From assembly GCF_000402035.1 (NCBI RefSeq), contig NC_021294.1, forward strand, positions 620,001 through 684,000: 64,000 bases of DNA, given 5' to 3'. How positions within the stretch are numbered: the first letter of the stretch is position 1; the number at the start of each line of letters is the position of its first letter. Below, piece after piece: positions 23,706-34,100 of this stretch. This DNA is from Caballeronia insecticola (GTDB lineage: Bacteria > Pseudomonadota > Gammaproteobacteria > Burkholderiales > Burkholderiaceae). The position numbers were made by a program, and so were the translations under genes. Below the pieces are notes generated by a model. That model was given only the letters and a program-made list of their open reading frames with translations, did no database searches and had not been told where the DNA came from.

Positions 23706-24899
23706 ATGAGCGGACCTCTTCAAGGCATCCGGGTCATCGAAATCGGCACTCTCATCGCTGCGCCGTTTGCCGCGCGCATGCTGGCCGAGTTCGGCGCGGA
23801 AGTCATCAAGATCGAAACCCCCAACGGCGGCGACCCGCTGCGCAAATGGCGCAAGCTTCACGAAGGCACGTCGCTGTGGTGGTATCTGCAATCGCGCAAC
23901 AAGAAGTCGGTTTGCGTGAACCTCAAATCGCCCGAAGGCGCCGACGTCATCAAGCGTCTTGCCGTGGATGCCGACATCGTCATCGAGAACATGCGCCCCG
24001 GCGCGCTCGAAAAGCTCGGCCTCGGCTGGGACGTGCTGCACGCCATCAACCCGAAGCTCACCATGGTCCGCATTTCCGGCTACGGCCAGACGGGCCCGTA
24101 CCGCGATCGTCCCGGCTTCGGCGCGATCGGCGAGGCGATGGGCGGCATCCGCTACACGACCGGCGACGCCGAAGGCCTGCCCGCGCGCGTCGGCGTCAGC
24201 CTCGGCGATTCGCTCGCCTCGCTGCACGGCGTGATCGGCGCGCTGATGTCGGTGCTGCGCGTAAAGACCGGACAGGGCGACGGCCAGGTCGTCGATGTGT
24301 CGCTCGTCGAAAGCGTCTTCAACTTGATGGAAAGTCTCGTCCCCGAATACGACCTGCTCGGCCATGTGCGCGAACGCAGCGGCGGGGCGTTGCCGGGCAT
24401 CGCGCCGTCGAATACGTATCGCACGGAAGATGGCGGCTTTGTCGTGATCGCGGGCAACAGCGATCCGATCTACAAGCGCCTGATGAACGTGATCGGCCGC
24501 CCGGATCTCGCCGACGATCCCGCACTCGCCCACAACGACGGCCGCGTGAAGCAGAGCGCGATGCTCGACGAAGCGATCACCGCGTGGACCTCGCATCACT
24601 CGATGGACGACGTGCTCGCGACGCTCGAACGCGAAGAAGTGCCCACGGGCCGCATCTATTCGGTCGCGGACATCGTGAACGACGCGCACTACCAGGCGCG
24701 CGACATGTTGCTCGAAGCGAATCTGCCGGGCGGTGCCACCGTGAAGATGCCGGGCATCGTGCCCAAGCTGTCCGACACGCCGGGCGAAGTGCGCTGGCAA
24801 GGTCCGGCGCTCGGCGAGCATACCGAATCAGTTCTGGAATCGCTCGGCTTCGACGCCGGCGAGGTGGCGCGACTGCGTGCCGAAGGAGCGGTGCAATGA
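23706..24899 (+). CDS. CaiB/BaiF family CoA-transferase (type III)
   Basis: Type III CoA-transferase of 397 residues. The family start GIRVIEIGTLIAAPFAARMLAEFGAEVIKIE is intact, and the catalytic aspartate is Asp168 in VSLGDSLASLHG. SGYGQTGPYRDRPGF (about 124) is another family hallmark. It would transfer CoA between an acyl-CoA donor and a carboxylic acid, activating the acid that the next enzyme cleaves. The ATG has GGAGACAAGCAGC upstream. It overlaps the lyase gene by four bases (ATGA). With an HMG-CoA-lyase-like partner, plausible substrates are 3-hydroxy-3-methylglutarate, citramalate or a related branched acid. Confidence 0.9.
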   Translation: MSGPLQGIRVIEIGTLIAAPFAARMLAEFGAEVIKIETPNGGDPLRKWRKLHEGTSLWWYLQSRNKKSVCVNLKSPEGADVIKRLAVDADIVIENMRPGALEKLGLGWDVLHAINPKLTMVRISGYGQTGPYRDRPGFGAIGEAMGGIRYTTGDAEGLPARVGVSLGDSLASLHGVIGALMSVLRVKTGQGDGQVVDVSLVESVFNLMESLVPEYDLLGHVRERSGGALPGIAPSNTYRTEDGGFVVIAGNSDPIYKRLMNVIGRPDLADDPALAHNDGRVKQSAMLDEAITAWTSHHSMDDVLATLEREEVPTGRIYSVADIVNDAHYQARDMLLEANLPGGATVKMPGIVPKLSDTPGEVRWQGPALGEHTESVLESLGFDAGEVARLRAEGAVQ

Positions 24900-25843
24900 A
24901 TTATGAATACAAAGAACCGCTGATCGTTCAGGAAGTCGCGCCGCGCGACGGCCTGCAGATCGAAAAGCAGTGGGTCGACACGGCGGACAAGATCGCGCTG
25001 ATCGACGGCCTGTCGGCGTGCGGCTTTACGCGCATCGAGGCGGGTTCGTTCGTATCGCCGAAAGCGATTCCCGCACTGCGCGACGGCGACGCGGTCTTTC
25101 ACGGCATTCGCCGCGGACAGGGCGTGATCTATGTCGCGCTCGTGCCGAACGTGAAGGGCGCGGAACGCGCACTCGCCGCCGGCGCCGATGAACTCAACCT
25201 CGTGATGTCCGCGAGCCAGACGCACAACCGCGCCAACATGCGCATGAGTTGCGAGTCGTCGCTGGCGGGCTTCGGCGATATCGTGCGGCTGGTTCAGGGC
25301 GCGACGGAGCGCGTGTCGCTGAACGCGACGGTCGCGACGGCGTTCGGCTGTCCGTTCGAAGGACGCATCGACGAAGACCGCGTCGTGTCGATCGCGCGGA
25401 CGTATCGTGAGATGGGCATTGCCGGCGTCACCCTCGCCGATACCACCGGCATGGCGAATCCGCGACAGGTCGCGCGGCTCGTCGCGCGCGTGCTCGAACA
25501 CGTGCCCGCCGCCGATCTGACGCTGCACTTCCACAACACGCGCGGCCTGGGGCTTGCCAACGTGCTCGCCGCCTACGATGCGGGCGCGCGCCGCTTCGAC
25601 GCGGCCTTGGGCGGCCTCGGCGGCTGTCCGTTCGCGCCGGGCGCATCCGGAAACATCTGCACCGAAGACCTCGTGAACATGTGCGACGAGATGGGCATTC
25701 CCACGGGCGTCGATCTGCCGAAGCTGATCGCGCTGTCGCGCACGCTGCCCGCGCTCGTCGGCCACGAAGTATCGGGACAGGTCGCGAAGGCGGGCCGCAA
25801 CTGCGACCTTCACGCGGCGCCGGACTACGTACGAAGCATCTGA
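24896..25843 (+). CDS. Hydroxymethylglutaryl-CoA lyase family protein
   Basis: DRE-TIM metallolyase of 315 residues. VAPRDGLQIEK (about 14) supplies the catalytic Arg and metal-binding Asp. LTLHFHNTRGLGLAN (about 206) holds the two metal histidines. LGGLGGCPFAPGASGN (about 237) holds the catalytic cysteine of HMG-CoA lyases. It should cleave a 3-hydroxy-3-methylacyl-CoA into acetyl-CoA plus a keto acid (acetoacetate from HMG-CoA, pyruvate from citramalyl-CoA). It is translationally coupled to the CoA-transferase and followed after 33 bp by an MFS permease, which would bring in the acid. Not a leucine-pathway locus by context, as no acyl-CoA carboxylase is present. Confidence 0.9.
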   Translation: MNYEYKEPLIVQEVAPRDGLQIEKQWVDTADKIALIDGLSACGFTRIEAGSFVSPKAIPALRDGDAVFHGIRRGQGVIYVALVPNVKGAERALAAGADELNLVMSASQTHNRANMRMSCESSLAGFGDIVRLVQGATERVSLNATVATAFGCPFEGRIDEDRVVSIARTYREMGIAGVTLADTTGMANPRQVARLVARVLEHVPAADLTLHFHNTRGLGLANVLAAYDAGARRFDAALGGLGGCPFAPGASGNICTEDLVNMCDEMGIPTGVDLPKLIALSRTLPALVGHEVSGQVAKAGRNCDLHAAPDYVRSI

Positions 25844-25876
25844 TTCAAAAGACCAAAACAATTACCGGAGACAACC

Positions 25877-27214
25877 ATGAGTGATTTGAGCGTCGACGCG
25901 GCAGGCAAGCCGCAGACTTCCGAAAACACCGCGGACATCATTCGCAAGGTGGCATGGCGGCTCATGCCGCTCATCATGCTGTGCTATCTGTTCGCGTTCT
26001 TCGACCGCATCAACATCAGCTTCGCGAAGTTTCAGCTGCAAAGCACGCTCGGCTTTTCCGACACGGCTTACGGGCTCGGCGCGAGTCTCTTCGTGATCGG
26101 GTACGTGCTCTTCGAAGTGCCGAGCAACATGCTGCTCTACAAGGTCGGCGCGCGTCGCTGGATCGCGCGCATCATGATTTCGTGGGGAATCGCCACCGCG
26201 CTCATGGTCTTCGTGCAGACGGAGTGGCAGTTCTACGGGCTGCGCTTCATCATCGGCGCGATGGAAGCGGGCTTCGCGCCCGGCGTGCTGTACTACCTGA
26301 CGCTGTGGTTTCCGGCGAGCTATCGCGGACGCATCACGTCGCTGTTGTTCCTCGCATCGGCGTTTTCGGGTTTGTTCGGCGCGCCGTTATCCGGTCTCGT
26401 GCTTGGTCACATGAACGGCGTGCTCGGCATTCCGGGCTGGCACTGGCTGTTTCTGCTCGGCGGTCTGCCGTGCGTGCTGCTCGGCGTGCTGGTGCTGAAG
26501 GTGCTGAAGGATCGTATCGATGATGCCGCGTGGCTCACGGGCGCCGAAAAGACTTATCTGAAGAGCCAGATCTCGACGCAAAGCCAGCACACCGACACCG
26601 GTCATTCGCTGTTCGGCGCGATCAAGACGCCCGGCTTTCTGATGCTCGGCCTCATCTACTTTCTGATTCAGGTCGCGTCCTACGGCCTCAATTTCTGGGC
26701 GCCGCATTTGATTCGCGCGGCGGGCACGCAGAATCCGACGGTCATCGGTCTTCTGACGGCGGTGCCGTACATCTGCGGCGCGATCTGCATGGTGGTGGTC
26801 GGCCGCATGTCGGACCGCTCGGGCGAGCGCCGCAAGTTCGTGGCTGTGCTGCTGGTGCTGGCGGCGATCGGCTTCTTCGCGGCCGGCATCTTCGACAAGC
26901 AGACGACGCTTCTGATCGCCGCGCTCGGCGTGATGGGCGCGGGCGTGATCGCTTCGATTCCCGCCTTCTGGGCGCTGCCGCCGAAGCTTCTGACCGGTGC
27001 GGGCGCGGCGGGCGGCATCGCGTTGATCAATACGCTGGGACAACTCGGCGGCATCGTGAGTCCGGTGATGGTCGGCCGTATCCGCGACACGATGGGCAGC
27101 ACGACGCCCGCGCTGTACGTCATCGGCGCGATGAGCGTGGTGTGCGCGCTGTTGTTGCTGTTCGGCTTGCCGCAGTCGCTTCGGCAACGGGATCATTCGG
27201 AGCAGAACGGCTGA
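25877..27214 (+). CDS. MFS transporter, ACS type
   Basis: Twelve-segment organic-acid permease of 445 residues, closely similar in plan to the MFS gene at 1006. FAFFDRINISFAKFQLQ (about 40) and GASLFVIGYVLFEVPSN mark the ACS family, and SDRSGERRK (about 312) lies between segments 8 and 9. GGAGACAACC precedes the ATG. It closes the CoA-transferase/lyase operon and probably imports the acid they use. A strong terminator follows 24 bases after the stop. Confidence 0.9.
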   Translation: MSDLSVDAAGKPQTSENTADIIRKVAWRLMPLIMLCYLFAFFDRINISFAKFQLQSTLGFSDTAYGLGASLFVIGYVLFEVPSNMLLYKVGARRWIARIMISWGIATALMVFVQTEWQFYGLRFIIGAMEAGFAPGVLYYLTLWFPASYRGRITSLLFLASAFSGLFGAPLSGLVLGHMNGVLGIPGWHWLFLLGGLPCVLLGVLVLKVLKDRIDDAAWLTGAEKTYLKSQISTQSQHTDTGHSLFGAIKTPGFLMLGLIYFLIQVASYGLNFWAPHLIRAAGTQNPTVIGLLTAVPYICGAICMVVVGRMSDRSGERRKFVAVLLVLAAIGFFAAGIFDKQTTLLIAALGVMGAGVIASIPAFWALPPKLLTGAGAAGGIALINTLGQLGGIVSPVMVGRIRDTMGSTTPALYVIGAMSVVCALLLLFGLPQSLRQRDHSEQNG

Positions 27215-27237
27215 GTGTTTCGCGATTCCGAATGCGC

Positions 27238-27279
27238 AGCGCCCGGCGGGATGTGCTTCCGCCGGGCGCTGGCTTTTTT
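27238..27279 (+). terminator. Rho-independent terminator after the MFS gene
   Basis: AGCGCCCGGCGG (27238-27249) pairs perfectly with CCGCCGGGCGCT (27259-27270), followed by GGC and six T residues. Confidence 0.9.
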
Positions 27280-27358
27280 GCATGATGGAGCATGATGCAT
27301 TTGGCATTTTGCATGCATTCGACCAGATGGCATTTAGCATGCCGCATGCAAAAAACCA

Positions 27359-28474
27359 CTACGACGATAGCAACCGCCGGCAATGCCGCGCGATCTGTCG
27401 TTCCTCCTCCGTCGCCACGACGCGATGCGCCGCGCCGAAAAACGCCAGTCCGTCGAGTACGCGCGAGCGCACCGCGTCGCTATGTTCACCGATGCCGCCG
27501 CTGAACACGATCAGATCGAGGCCGCCGAGCAGCGCGGCATAAGCGCCGATCGTCTTGCGGACCGCCGTGCAGAACACATCGACGGCGAGCGCCGCGTCCG
27601 CATCGCCACGATCGCTGCGTGCTAAGAGCGCGCGCATGTCGTCGTCGGAGTTTGACAGTGCCTTCAATCCGGCCTGCCGGTTGACGAGCGTTTCGAGCCC
27701 ATCGGCATCGAGCGACGCATGACGAAGCAGATGAATCAGCACGCCCGGATCGAGATCGCCGCTGCGTGTGGCCATCGGGATGCCGCCCGCGGGTGTCATG
27801 CCCATCGACGTATCGACCGAGCGGCCGTCCTGCAGCGCGCAGAGGCTCGCGCCGCTGCCCAGATGGGCGATCACCGTGCGCGAAGGCAAATCCGCACCGA
27901 GCACGTTGACGATGGACTCGTACGACAGCCCATGAAACCCGTAACGGACGACGCCGCGCTGCGCATACTCGTGCGGCAACGCGAAGCGCGTCGCGCGCTC
28001 CGGCAGCGTGCGATGAAACGCGGTGTCGAAGCACGCGAAATGGGGCACGCCCGCGAAGATGCGCTGCGCCTCGTCGATCAGCGCGAGCGACGGCGGGAGA
28101 TGCAGCGGCGCAAACGGCACCGCTTCGTGCAGTGTCTGCTTGACTGCATCCGTGATCTCGCAATGCTCGCGTAAGTGCGGTCCGCCATGCACCACGCGAT
28201 GCCCCACCGCGACAAGCGGCGCGTCCCGCGCATCCAGTTGCTCGCGAAGCGCATCGGCGATGCGCTGCAACGCATCGTGCTGAGTCTCCATCAGATGATC
28301 CTGCGAGACGTCGAAGCGTCCGTCGGACGACTTCATCGACCACGAACCGCTCTCGCGTCCGATGCCCTGCGCGCTGCCCGAAAGCCATGCGTGCTCGTCG
28401 CCGTCGCGCGTCGTGAAGACGCCGAACTTGAGCGACGACGAGCCGCTGTTCAGAACCAGAATGCCTTGGTTCAT
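27359..28474 (-). CDS. ackA: Acetate kinase
   Basis: Acetate/propionate kinase of 371 residues, slightly shorter than the usual 395-405. The start at 28474 gives MNQGILVLNSGSSSLKFGVF, the conserved first ATP-binding strand, with GGAAAGG upstream. VGHRVVHGG (about 90), FDTAFH (about 146), YGFHGLSYE and HLGSGASLCA (about 175-210) are ASKHA-fold signatures, and FSGGIGEHSDAVR is near residue 330. It makes ATP and acetate from acetyl phosphate. It lies four bases after the phosphoketolase gene on the same strand, which produces acetyl phosphate directly, so the two form a short phosphoketolase-acetate branch without phosphotransacetylase. Confidence 0.93.
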   Translation of the reverse strand: MNQGILVLNSGSSSLKFGVFTTRDGDEHAWLSGSAQGIGRESGSWSMKSSDGRFDVSQDHLMETQHDALQRIADALREQLDARDAPLVAVGHRVVHGGPHLREHCEITDAVKQTLHEAVPFAPLHLPPSLALIDEAQRIFAGVPHFACFDTAFHRTLPERATRFALPHEYAQRGVVRYGFHGLSYESIVNVLGADLPSRTVIAHLGSGASLCALQDGRSVDTSMGMTPAGGIPMATRSGDLDPGVLIHLLRHASLDADGLETLVNRQAGLKALSNSDDDMRALLARSDRGDADAALAVDVFCTAVRKTIGAYAALLGGLDLIVFSGGIGEHSDAVRSRVLDGLAFFGAAHRVVATEEERQIARHCRRLLSS

Positions 28475-28478
28475 GGCA

Positions 28479-30878
28479 TCAACCTTTCCACGTCCACTCA
28501 CGAATTTCGTCGCGATCAATGCCTTCCTCGTGCGCATACCGCACGCTCTCGATGATCTGATTCTTGAGCCATTCCTTCGTATGCGCGCCGCTGCCCGCAA
28601 GACGCGGCACGCGGTCGATCGCGTCGATTGCTAGCGTGTAACGATCCACGCCGTTGATGATCGCAAGCTCGAACGGCGTGTTGATGTTGCCGCGCTCGCG
28701 ATAACCATGCACATGGATGTTGTCGTGATTCGTGCGGTTATACGTGAGCTTGTGCACCAGCGACGCATACGAATGGAAGTTGAAGATAACGGGCTTGTCG
28801 CGCGTGAAGATCGAGTCGAAATCGCGGGCGGAGAGACCGTGCGGATGATCGGTGTCGGGCATGAGCCTGAACAGATCGACCACGTTCACGAAGCGGATTT
28901 TCAGATCGGCGAAGTTCGCCTTGAGAATTTCGACGGCGGCGAGCGCTTCCATCGTCGCGATATCGCCCGCGCACGCGACCACGACATCCGGCTCCGCGCC
29001 CTGATCGGTCGATGCCCAGTCCCAGATGCCGATGCCCTTGGCGCAATGCACGATCGCGTCCTGCATGCTCAGGTACTGCAAGTGCGGCTGCTTGTCCGCG
29101 ACGATCACGTTCACGTAATCGTGCGTGCGCAGGCAGTGATCCGCGACACTCAGAAGACAGTTCGCGTCGGGCGGCAGATAAATGCGCACGACGCCCGGGC
29201 TCTTGTTCGTGACGACATCGAGAAAGCCGGGGTCTTGATGCGTGAAGCCGTTGTGATCCTGACGCCACACGAGCGACGTAATGAGCAGATTGATCGACGG
29301 CACCGGGCGCCGCCAGTCGAGTTCGTTCTTCGCTTTTTCGAGCCACTTTGCGTGCTGATTGAACATCGAATCGATGACGTGCACGAACGCCTCGTAAGTC
29401 GCGAAGAGGCCGTGGCGTCCGGTCAGCACATAGCCTTCGAACCAGCCTTCGAGCGTGTGTTCGGAGAGCATTTCCATCACGCGGCCGTCGATCGACAGCG
29501 CGCCGCCGTCGGCGTCCTCGGGCAGCGTTTGTGCGAGCCAACGCTTGCCCGACGCTTCGTACACGCCGTCGAGCTTGTTGCTCGCGGTTTCGTCCGGGCC
29601 GAACAGACGGAAGCTCGTCATGTTGCGGCGGATCACGTCGCGCAGGAACGTGGCGAGCACGGCAGTCGACGAGCGCTCGACGGCCGCCGCGCGCTTGAAC
29701 TCGAACGCGTAATCGCGAATATCCGGCAGATCGAGCGACTGGCGCTGCAAGCCGCCGTTCGCGTGCGGATTCGCGCTGATGCGTCGCGTACCCTCGGGCG
29801 CGAGTTCGCGCAGCGCCGGAATCAGGCGGCCGTCTTCGTCGAAGAGTTCTTCGGGCTTGTAACTGCGCATCCAGCTTTCGAGCAGCGCGAGATTGCGATG
29901 ATTGCTCGCCGGATCGGCAATCGGCACCTGATGCGAGCGCCAGAAATCTTCGACCTTGTGGCCATCGACTTCTTTCGGACCCGTCCAGCCTTTCGGCGAG
30001 CGCAGGACGATCATCGGCCAGCGCGGACGCGTGACGTTCTGCGGGTTCGCGCGCGCGTTCGCCTGAATCGCGCGGATATCGGCGATGCAGCGTTCGAGCG
30101 TCGCCGCCATGCGCTGATGCATCGCCTCGGGCTCGTGGCCTTCGACGAAATGCGGCTCGTAGCCATAGCCCTTGAAAAGCGCTTCGAGTTCGTCGTGCGG
30201 AATGCGCGCGAGGATCGTCGGATTGGCGATCTTGTAGCCGTTCAAGTGAAGGATCGGCAGCACGGCGCCGTCGGTTGCCGGATTGAGGAACTTGTTCGAA
30301 TGCCAGGACGTGGCGAGCGGGCCGGTTTCCGCTTCGCCGTCGCCGACGACCGTCGCCACGATCAGATCCGGATTGTCGAACACCGCGCCGAACGAATGCG
30401 ACAGGCTGTAGCCGAGTTCGCCGCCTTCGTGGATCGATCCCGGCGTCTCCGGCGTGCAGTGCGAGCCGATGCCGCCCGGCGACGAAAACGCGCGAAACAG
30501 CCGCAGCATGCCTGTTTCGTCGGCGCTGCGGTCGGGATAGATCTCCGAGTAATGGCCTTCGAGGTACGAATTGGCGAGCGTTGCGGGCGCGCCGTGGCCA
30601 GGGCCGGAGACGAACAGAACGTTGAGATCGTCGCGTTTGATCAGGCGGTTCAGATGCACCCACACGAACGACTGGCCGGGGTCCGAGCCCCAGTGACCGA
30701 GCAGGCGCCGCTTGATGTGCTCGGCGCGCAGCGGCTCGCGCAGCAGCGGATTGGCGCGCAGATAGATCATGCCGACCGACAGATAGTTGCAGGCCCGCCA
30801 GTACGCATTCATTTTTGCGAGGAGGTCGGGGCCGAGAGGCGTTTCGGTCGGGGTCGTGCCAGTGACGTCGTCGTTCAA
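28479..30878 (-). CDS. xfp: Xylulose-5-phosphate/fructose-6-phosphate phosphoketolase
   Basis: Thiamine-diphosphate enzyme of 799 residues, the normal length. It cleaves xylulose 5-phosphate or fructose 6-phosphate to acetyl phosphate and glyceraldehyde 3-phosphate or erythrose 4-phosphate. [19 protein letters not shown] (about 95) and [19 protein letters not shown] (about 138) are phosphoketolase signatures, and [19 protein letters not shown] (about 178) is the ThDP/Mg motif. A pyrimidine-binding domain follows (about 430-610). AAGGAGAAGCAATTG leads into the start. It is the first gene of a two-gene operon with acetate kinase and is divergent from lhr across 261 bases. Confidence 0.95.
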   Translation of the reverse strand: MNDDVTGTTPTETPLGPDLLAKMNAYWRACNYLSVGMIYLRANPLLREPLRAEHIKRRLLGHWGSDPGQSFVWVHLNRLIKRDDLNVLFVSGPGHGAPATLANSYLEGHYSEIYPDRSADETGMLRLFRAFSSPGGIGSHCTPETPGSIHEGGELGYSLSHSFGAVFDNPDLIVATVVGDGEAETGPLATSWHSNKFLNPATDGAVLPILHLNGYKIANPTILARIPHDELEALFKGYGYEPHFVEGHEPEAMHQRMAATLERCIADIRAIQANARANPQNVTRPRWPMIVLRSPKGWTGPKEVDGHKVEDFWRSHQVPIADPASNHRNLALLESWMRSYKPEELFDEDGRLIPALRELAPEGTRRISANPHANGGLQRQSLDLPDIRDYAFEFKRAAAVERSSTAVLATFLRDVIRRNMTSFRLFGPDETASNKLDGVYEASGKRWLAQTLPEDADGGALSIDGRVMEMLSEHTLEGWFEGYVLTGRHGLFATYEAFVHVIDSMFNQHAKWLEKAKNELDWRRPVPSINLLITSLVWRQDHNGFTHQDPGFLDVVTNKSPGVVRIYLPPDANCLLSVADHCLRTHDYVNVIVADKQPHLQYLSMQDAIVHCAKGIGIWDWASTDQGAEPDVVVACAGDIATMEALAAVEILKANFADLKIRFVNVVDLFRLMPDTDHPHGLSARDFDSIFTRDKPVIFNFHSYASLVHKLTYNRTNHDNIHVHGYRERGNINTPFELAIINGVDRYTLAIDAIDRVPRLAGSGAHTKEWLKNQIIESVRYAHEEGIDRDEIREWTWKG

Positions 30879-31139
30879 TTGCTTCTCCTTGCAGTGAGAT
30901 GATTGGTCGAACGTCGTGCGTGCGGCTCGCGCAAGATCGGGTCCTGCGCGCTTTGCTCTGCGGATTCGCTTGCCATGATCGCGCGCGTTTGTGGCGTTTG
31001 TCTTTAAGCGGCGAACTTGGAGCCAACCATCTTAAAGCGCTCCGGGCGATCGGGCAGATGGGCGCGTCAATCCATCGCGGCTGAAAGCGGAATCACGCCG
31101 GGATCCGCGCCGTTTCAAAAGCGCCCCTAGAATAGTCGA

Positions 31140-34100
31140 ATGCCTGGACAAACCGCTTCCATGGATGACGCCTTGCAAGGCTTTCATCCCGCCGTCGCCG
31201 GATGGTTTTGCGCGCGCTTTGCCGCGCCGACCGCCGCGCAGGCGCGCGCGTGGCCGCTCGTGCACGCCCGCCGCTGGACGCTCGTCGCCGCGCCCACCGG
31301 CTCCGGCAAGACGCTGACCGCATTTCTCGCCGCGCTCGACGAACTCGTGCGCGACGGCATCGCCGCGGGCGGCAGTCTGCCGGACGAAACGCGCGTCGTG
31401 TATGTGTCGCCGCTGAAGGCGTTGTCGAACGACATCCGCGTGAATCTGGAGGAGCCGCTGGCCGGCATCGCCCAGAGCTTGCGCGATGCCGGCGTGCCCG
31501 CGCCCGAGATTCGCGCCGCCGTGCGCACCGGCGACACCACGCAGCAGGAACGCAACGCGGTGAAAAAGCGCCCGCCGCATATTCTGGTGACGACGCCCGA
31601 ATCGCTCTACGTGCTGCTTTCGTCGGATTTGGGACGCGCGATGCTGTCGACCGTGCGCACGGTCATCGTCGATGAAATCCACGCGGTGGCGGGGAGCAAG
31701 CGCGGCTCGCACTTAAGTTTGTCGCTCGCGCGGCTCGATGCGCTGTGCGAAGACGCGGGCGGGCGGCGGCCGGTGCGTATCGGTCTTTCGGCGACGCAAA
31801 AGCCGATTGAACTGGTCGCGAAGTTTCTCGTCGGCGCGAACGAGCCGTGCGAGATCGTCGATGTCGGCCATGTCCGCGCGCGCGATCTCGCGCTCGACAT
31901 TCCACCGATGCCGCTCGAAGCGATCATGTCGAACGACATGTGGGAGCGCGTCTACGACCGTTTGGCCGAATTGTCCGCGCTGCATCGCACGACGCTCGTG
32001 TTCGTCAATACGCGGCGCATGGCGGAGCGCGCGGCGCGGCATCTGACCGAGCGTCTCGGGCGCGATGCGGTCGCGGCGCATCACGGCAGCCTCGCGCGCG
32101 AACACCGGCTTGCGGCGGAACAGCGGCTCAAGCGCGGCGAGCTGCGCGTGCTGATCGCGACGGCATCGCTGGAACTGGGCATCGATATCGGCGAGGTCGA
32201 TCTCGTCTGCCAGATCGGTTCGCCCGGGTGGATTGGCGGCTTTTTGCAGCGCGTCGGGCGCTCGGGGCATCATGTTGGCGGCGTGCCGAAAGGGCGGCTC
32301 TTTCCAACTTCGCGCGACGATCTGATCGAATGCGCCGCCTTGCTCGACTGCGTGCGACGCGGCGAACTCGACGCACTCGCCATTCCGCATGCGCCGCTCG
32401 ACGTGCTCGCGCAGCAGATCACCGCCGAAGTGTCGTGCCGCGAGTGGGGCGAGGACGCGCTCTACGAACGCATCACGCGCGCGTATCCGTACGCGACGCT
32501 CGATCGCGTCCACTACGACGCCGTGTTGCGCACGCTCGCCGAAGGCTATACGGGCCGGCAGGGCGTGCGCGCGGCGTATGTGCATCGCGACGCCGTTTCC
32601 CGCACGCTGCGCGGCCGGCGCGGCGGCAAGCTCACCGCCGTGACCTCGGGCGGCGCGATTCCAGACAACGCCGATTTCGCCGTCATCCTCGAACCGCAAG
32701 GCTTGCAGATCGGCACGGTCAACGAGGATTTCGCCGTCGAAAGTCTCGCGGGCGACATTTTCCAGCTCGGCAATACGTCGTACCGGATCGTGCGCGTGGA
32801 GGGCGGGCGCGTGCGCGTCGAGAATGCGAACGGTCAGCCGCCCAACATCCCGTTCTGGCTTGGCGAAGCGCCTGGCCGCAGCGACGAACTCTCGCACGCG
32901 ATCGCCCGGCTGCGCGGCGAGATCGACGCGCGGCTCGTGCTTGATCGTCACGACAGCATCGACGCGGCCATCGCCTGGCTCGCCGATGCAACCGGCATCG
33001 GCATCGAACCGGCGCGGCAGATCGTCGAATATCTGGCGCGGGCGCGCGCCGCGCTCAGCGTGCTGCCGACGCAGGACACGCTCGTCATGGAGCGCTTCTT
33101 CGACGAATCCGGCGGCACGCAACTCGTCATCCACGCGCCGTTCGGCAGCCGCGTGAACCGCGCGTGGGGGCTCGCGATGCGCAAGCGCTTCTGCCGCACG
33201 TTCAACTTCGAACTGCAGGCGGCGGCGACGGAAGACGCCATTGTGCTGTCGCTGACGGATCGCCACAGCTTCGCGCTCGACGACGTCTGGCGCTACCTCA
33301 AATCCGCAACCGCCGAACACGTGCTGATTCAGGCTTTGCTCGACGCGCCGCTCTTCGGCGTGCGCTGGCGCTGGAACGCGACAAACGCGCTCGCGTTGCC
33401 GCGCTATACGGGCGGGCGCAAAGTGGCGCCGCAACTCCAGCGTATGAAGAGCGAGGACCTGCTGGCGGCCGTGTTTCCCGATCAGGTTGCGTGCGCGGAA
33501 AATCTCGCGGGCGAGCGCGATGTGCCGGCGCATCCGCTCGTCGAGCAGACGATCGACGATTGCCTGCACGACGCGATGGACAGCGACGCCTGGCTCGCGC
33601 TTCTGCGGCGCATCGAAAGCGGCGACGTGCGGCTCGTCACGCGCGAGTTGCCGGCGCCGTCGCCGCTCGCGGCGGAGATTCTGTCGGCGCGTCCCTACGC
33701 CTTTCTCGACGATGCCCCGCTGGAAGAACGCCGCACGCAAGCCGTGCTCGCGCGCCGCTGGTCCGATCCGCAATCCGCCGACGATCTCGGCGCGCTCGAT
33801 CTCGATGCCATCGCGAGCGTGCGCGAGGAAGCGTGGCCCGACGTCACCCGCGCCGACGAAATGCACGAGGCGCTCACGATGCTCGCCTGCATCGCGGAAT
33901 CGGAAGTGCAACGTCACGCGCAGTGGCCGGCATGGCTCGATGCGCTCGCACGTTCCGGCCGCGCGACGCGCCTTGTGATCGCCGAGCACGATGCGTTGTG
34001 GACGCCGATCGAACGGCTCGCGTGCGTGCGCGCCGTCTACGAGCACGCGCCGATGCATCCGTCGCTGCAACCGCCGCCCGGCTTCGACGATCCCTGGCCG

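Noticed and set aside
27280..27358. GCATG-rich stretch after the MFS terminator that looked like a repeat array
   Set aside because: The GCAT copies have irregular spacing and no constant unit, so it is neither CRISPR nor a defined repeat.
28707..30902. Plus-strand open frame of 731 codons over xfp
   Set aside because: Antisense to the phosphoketolase, with no recognisable protein features.
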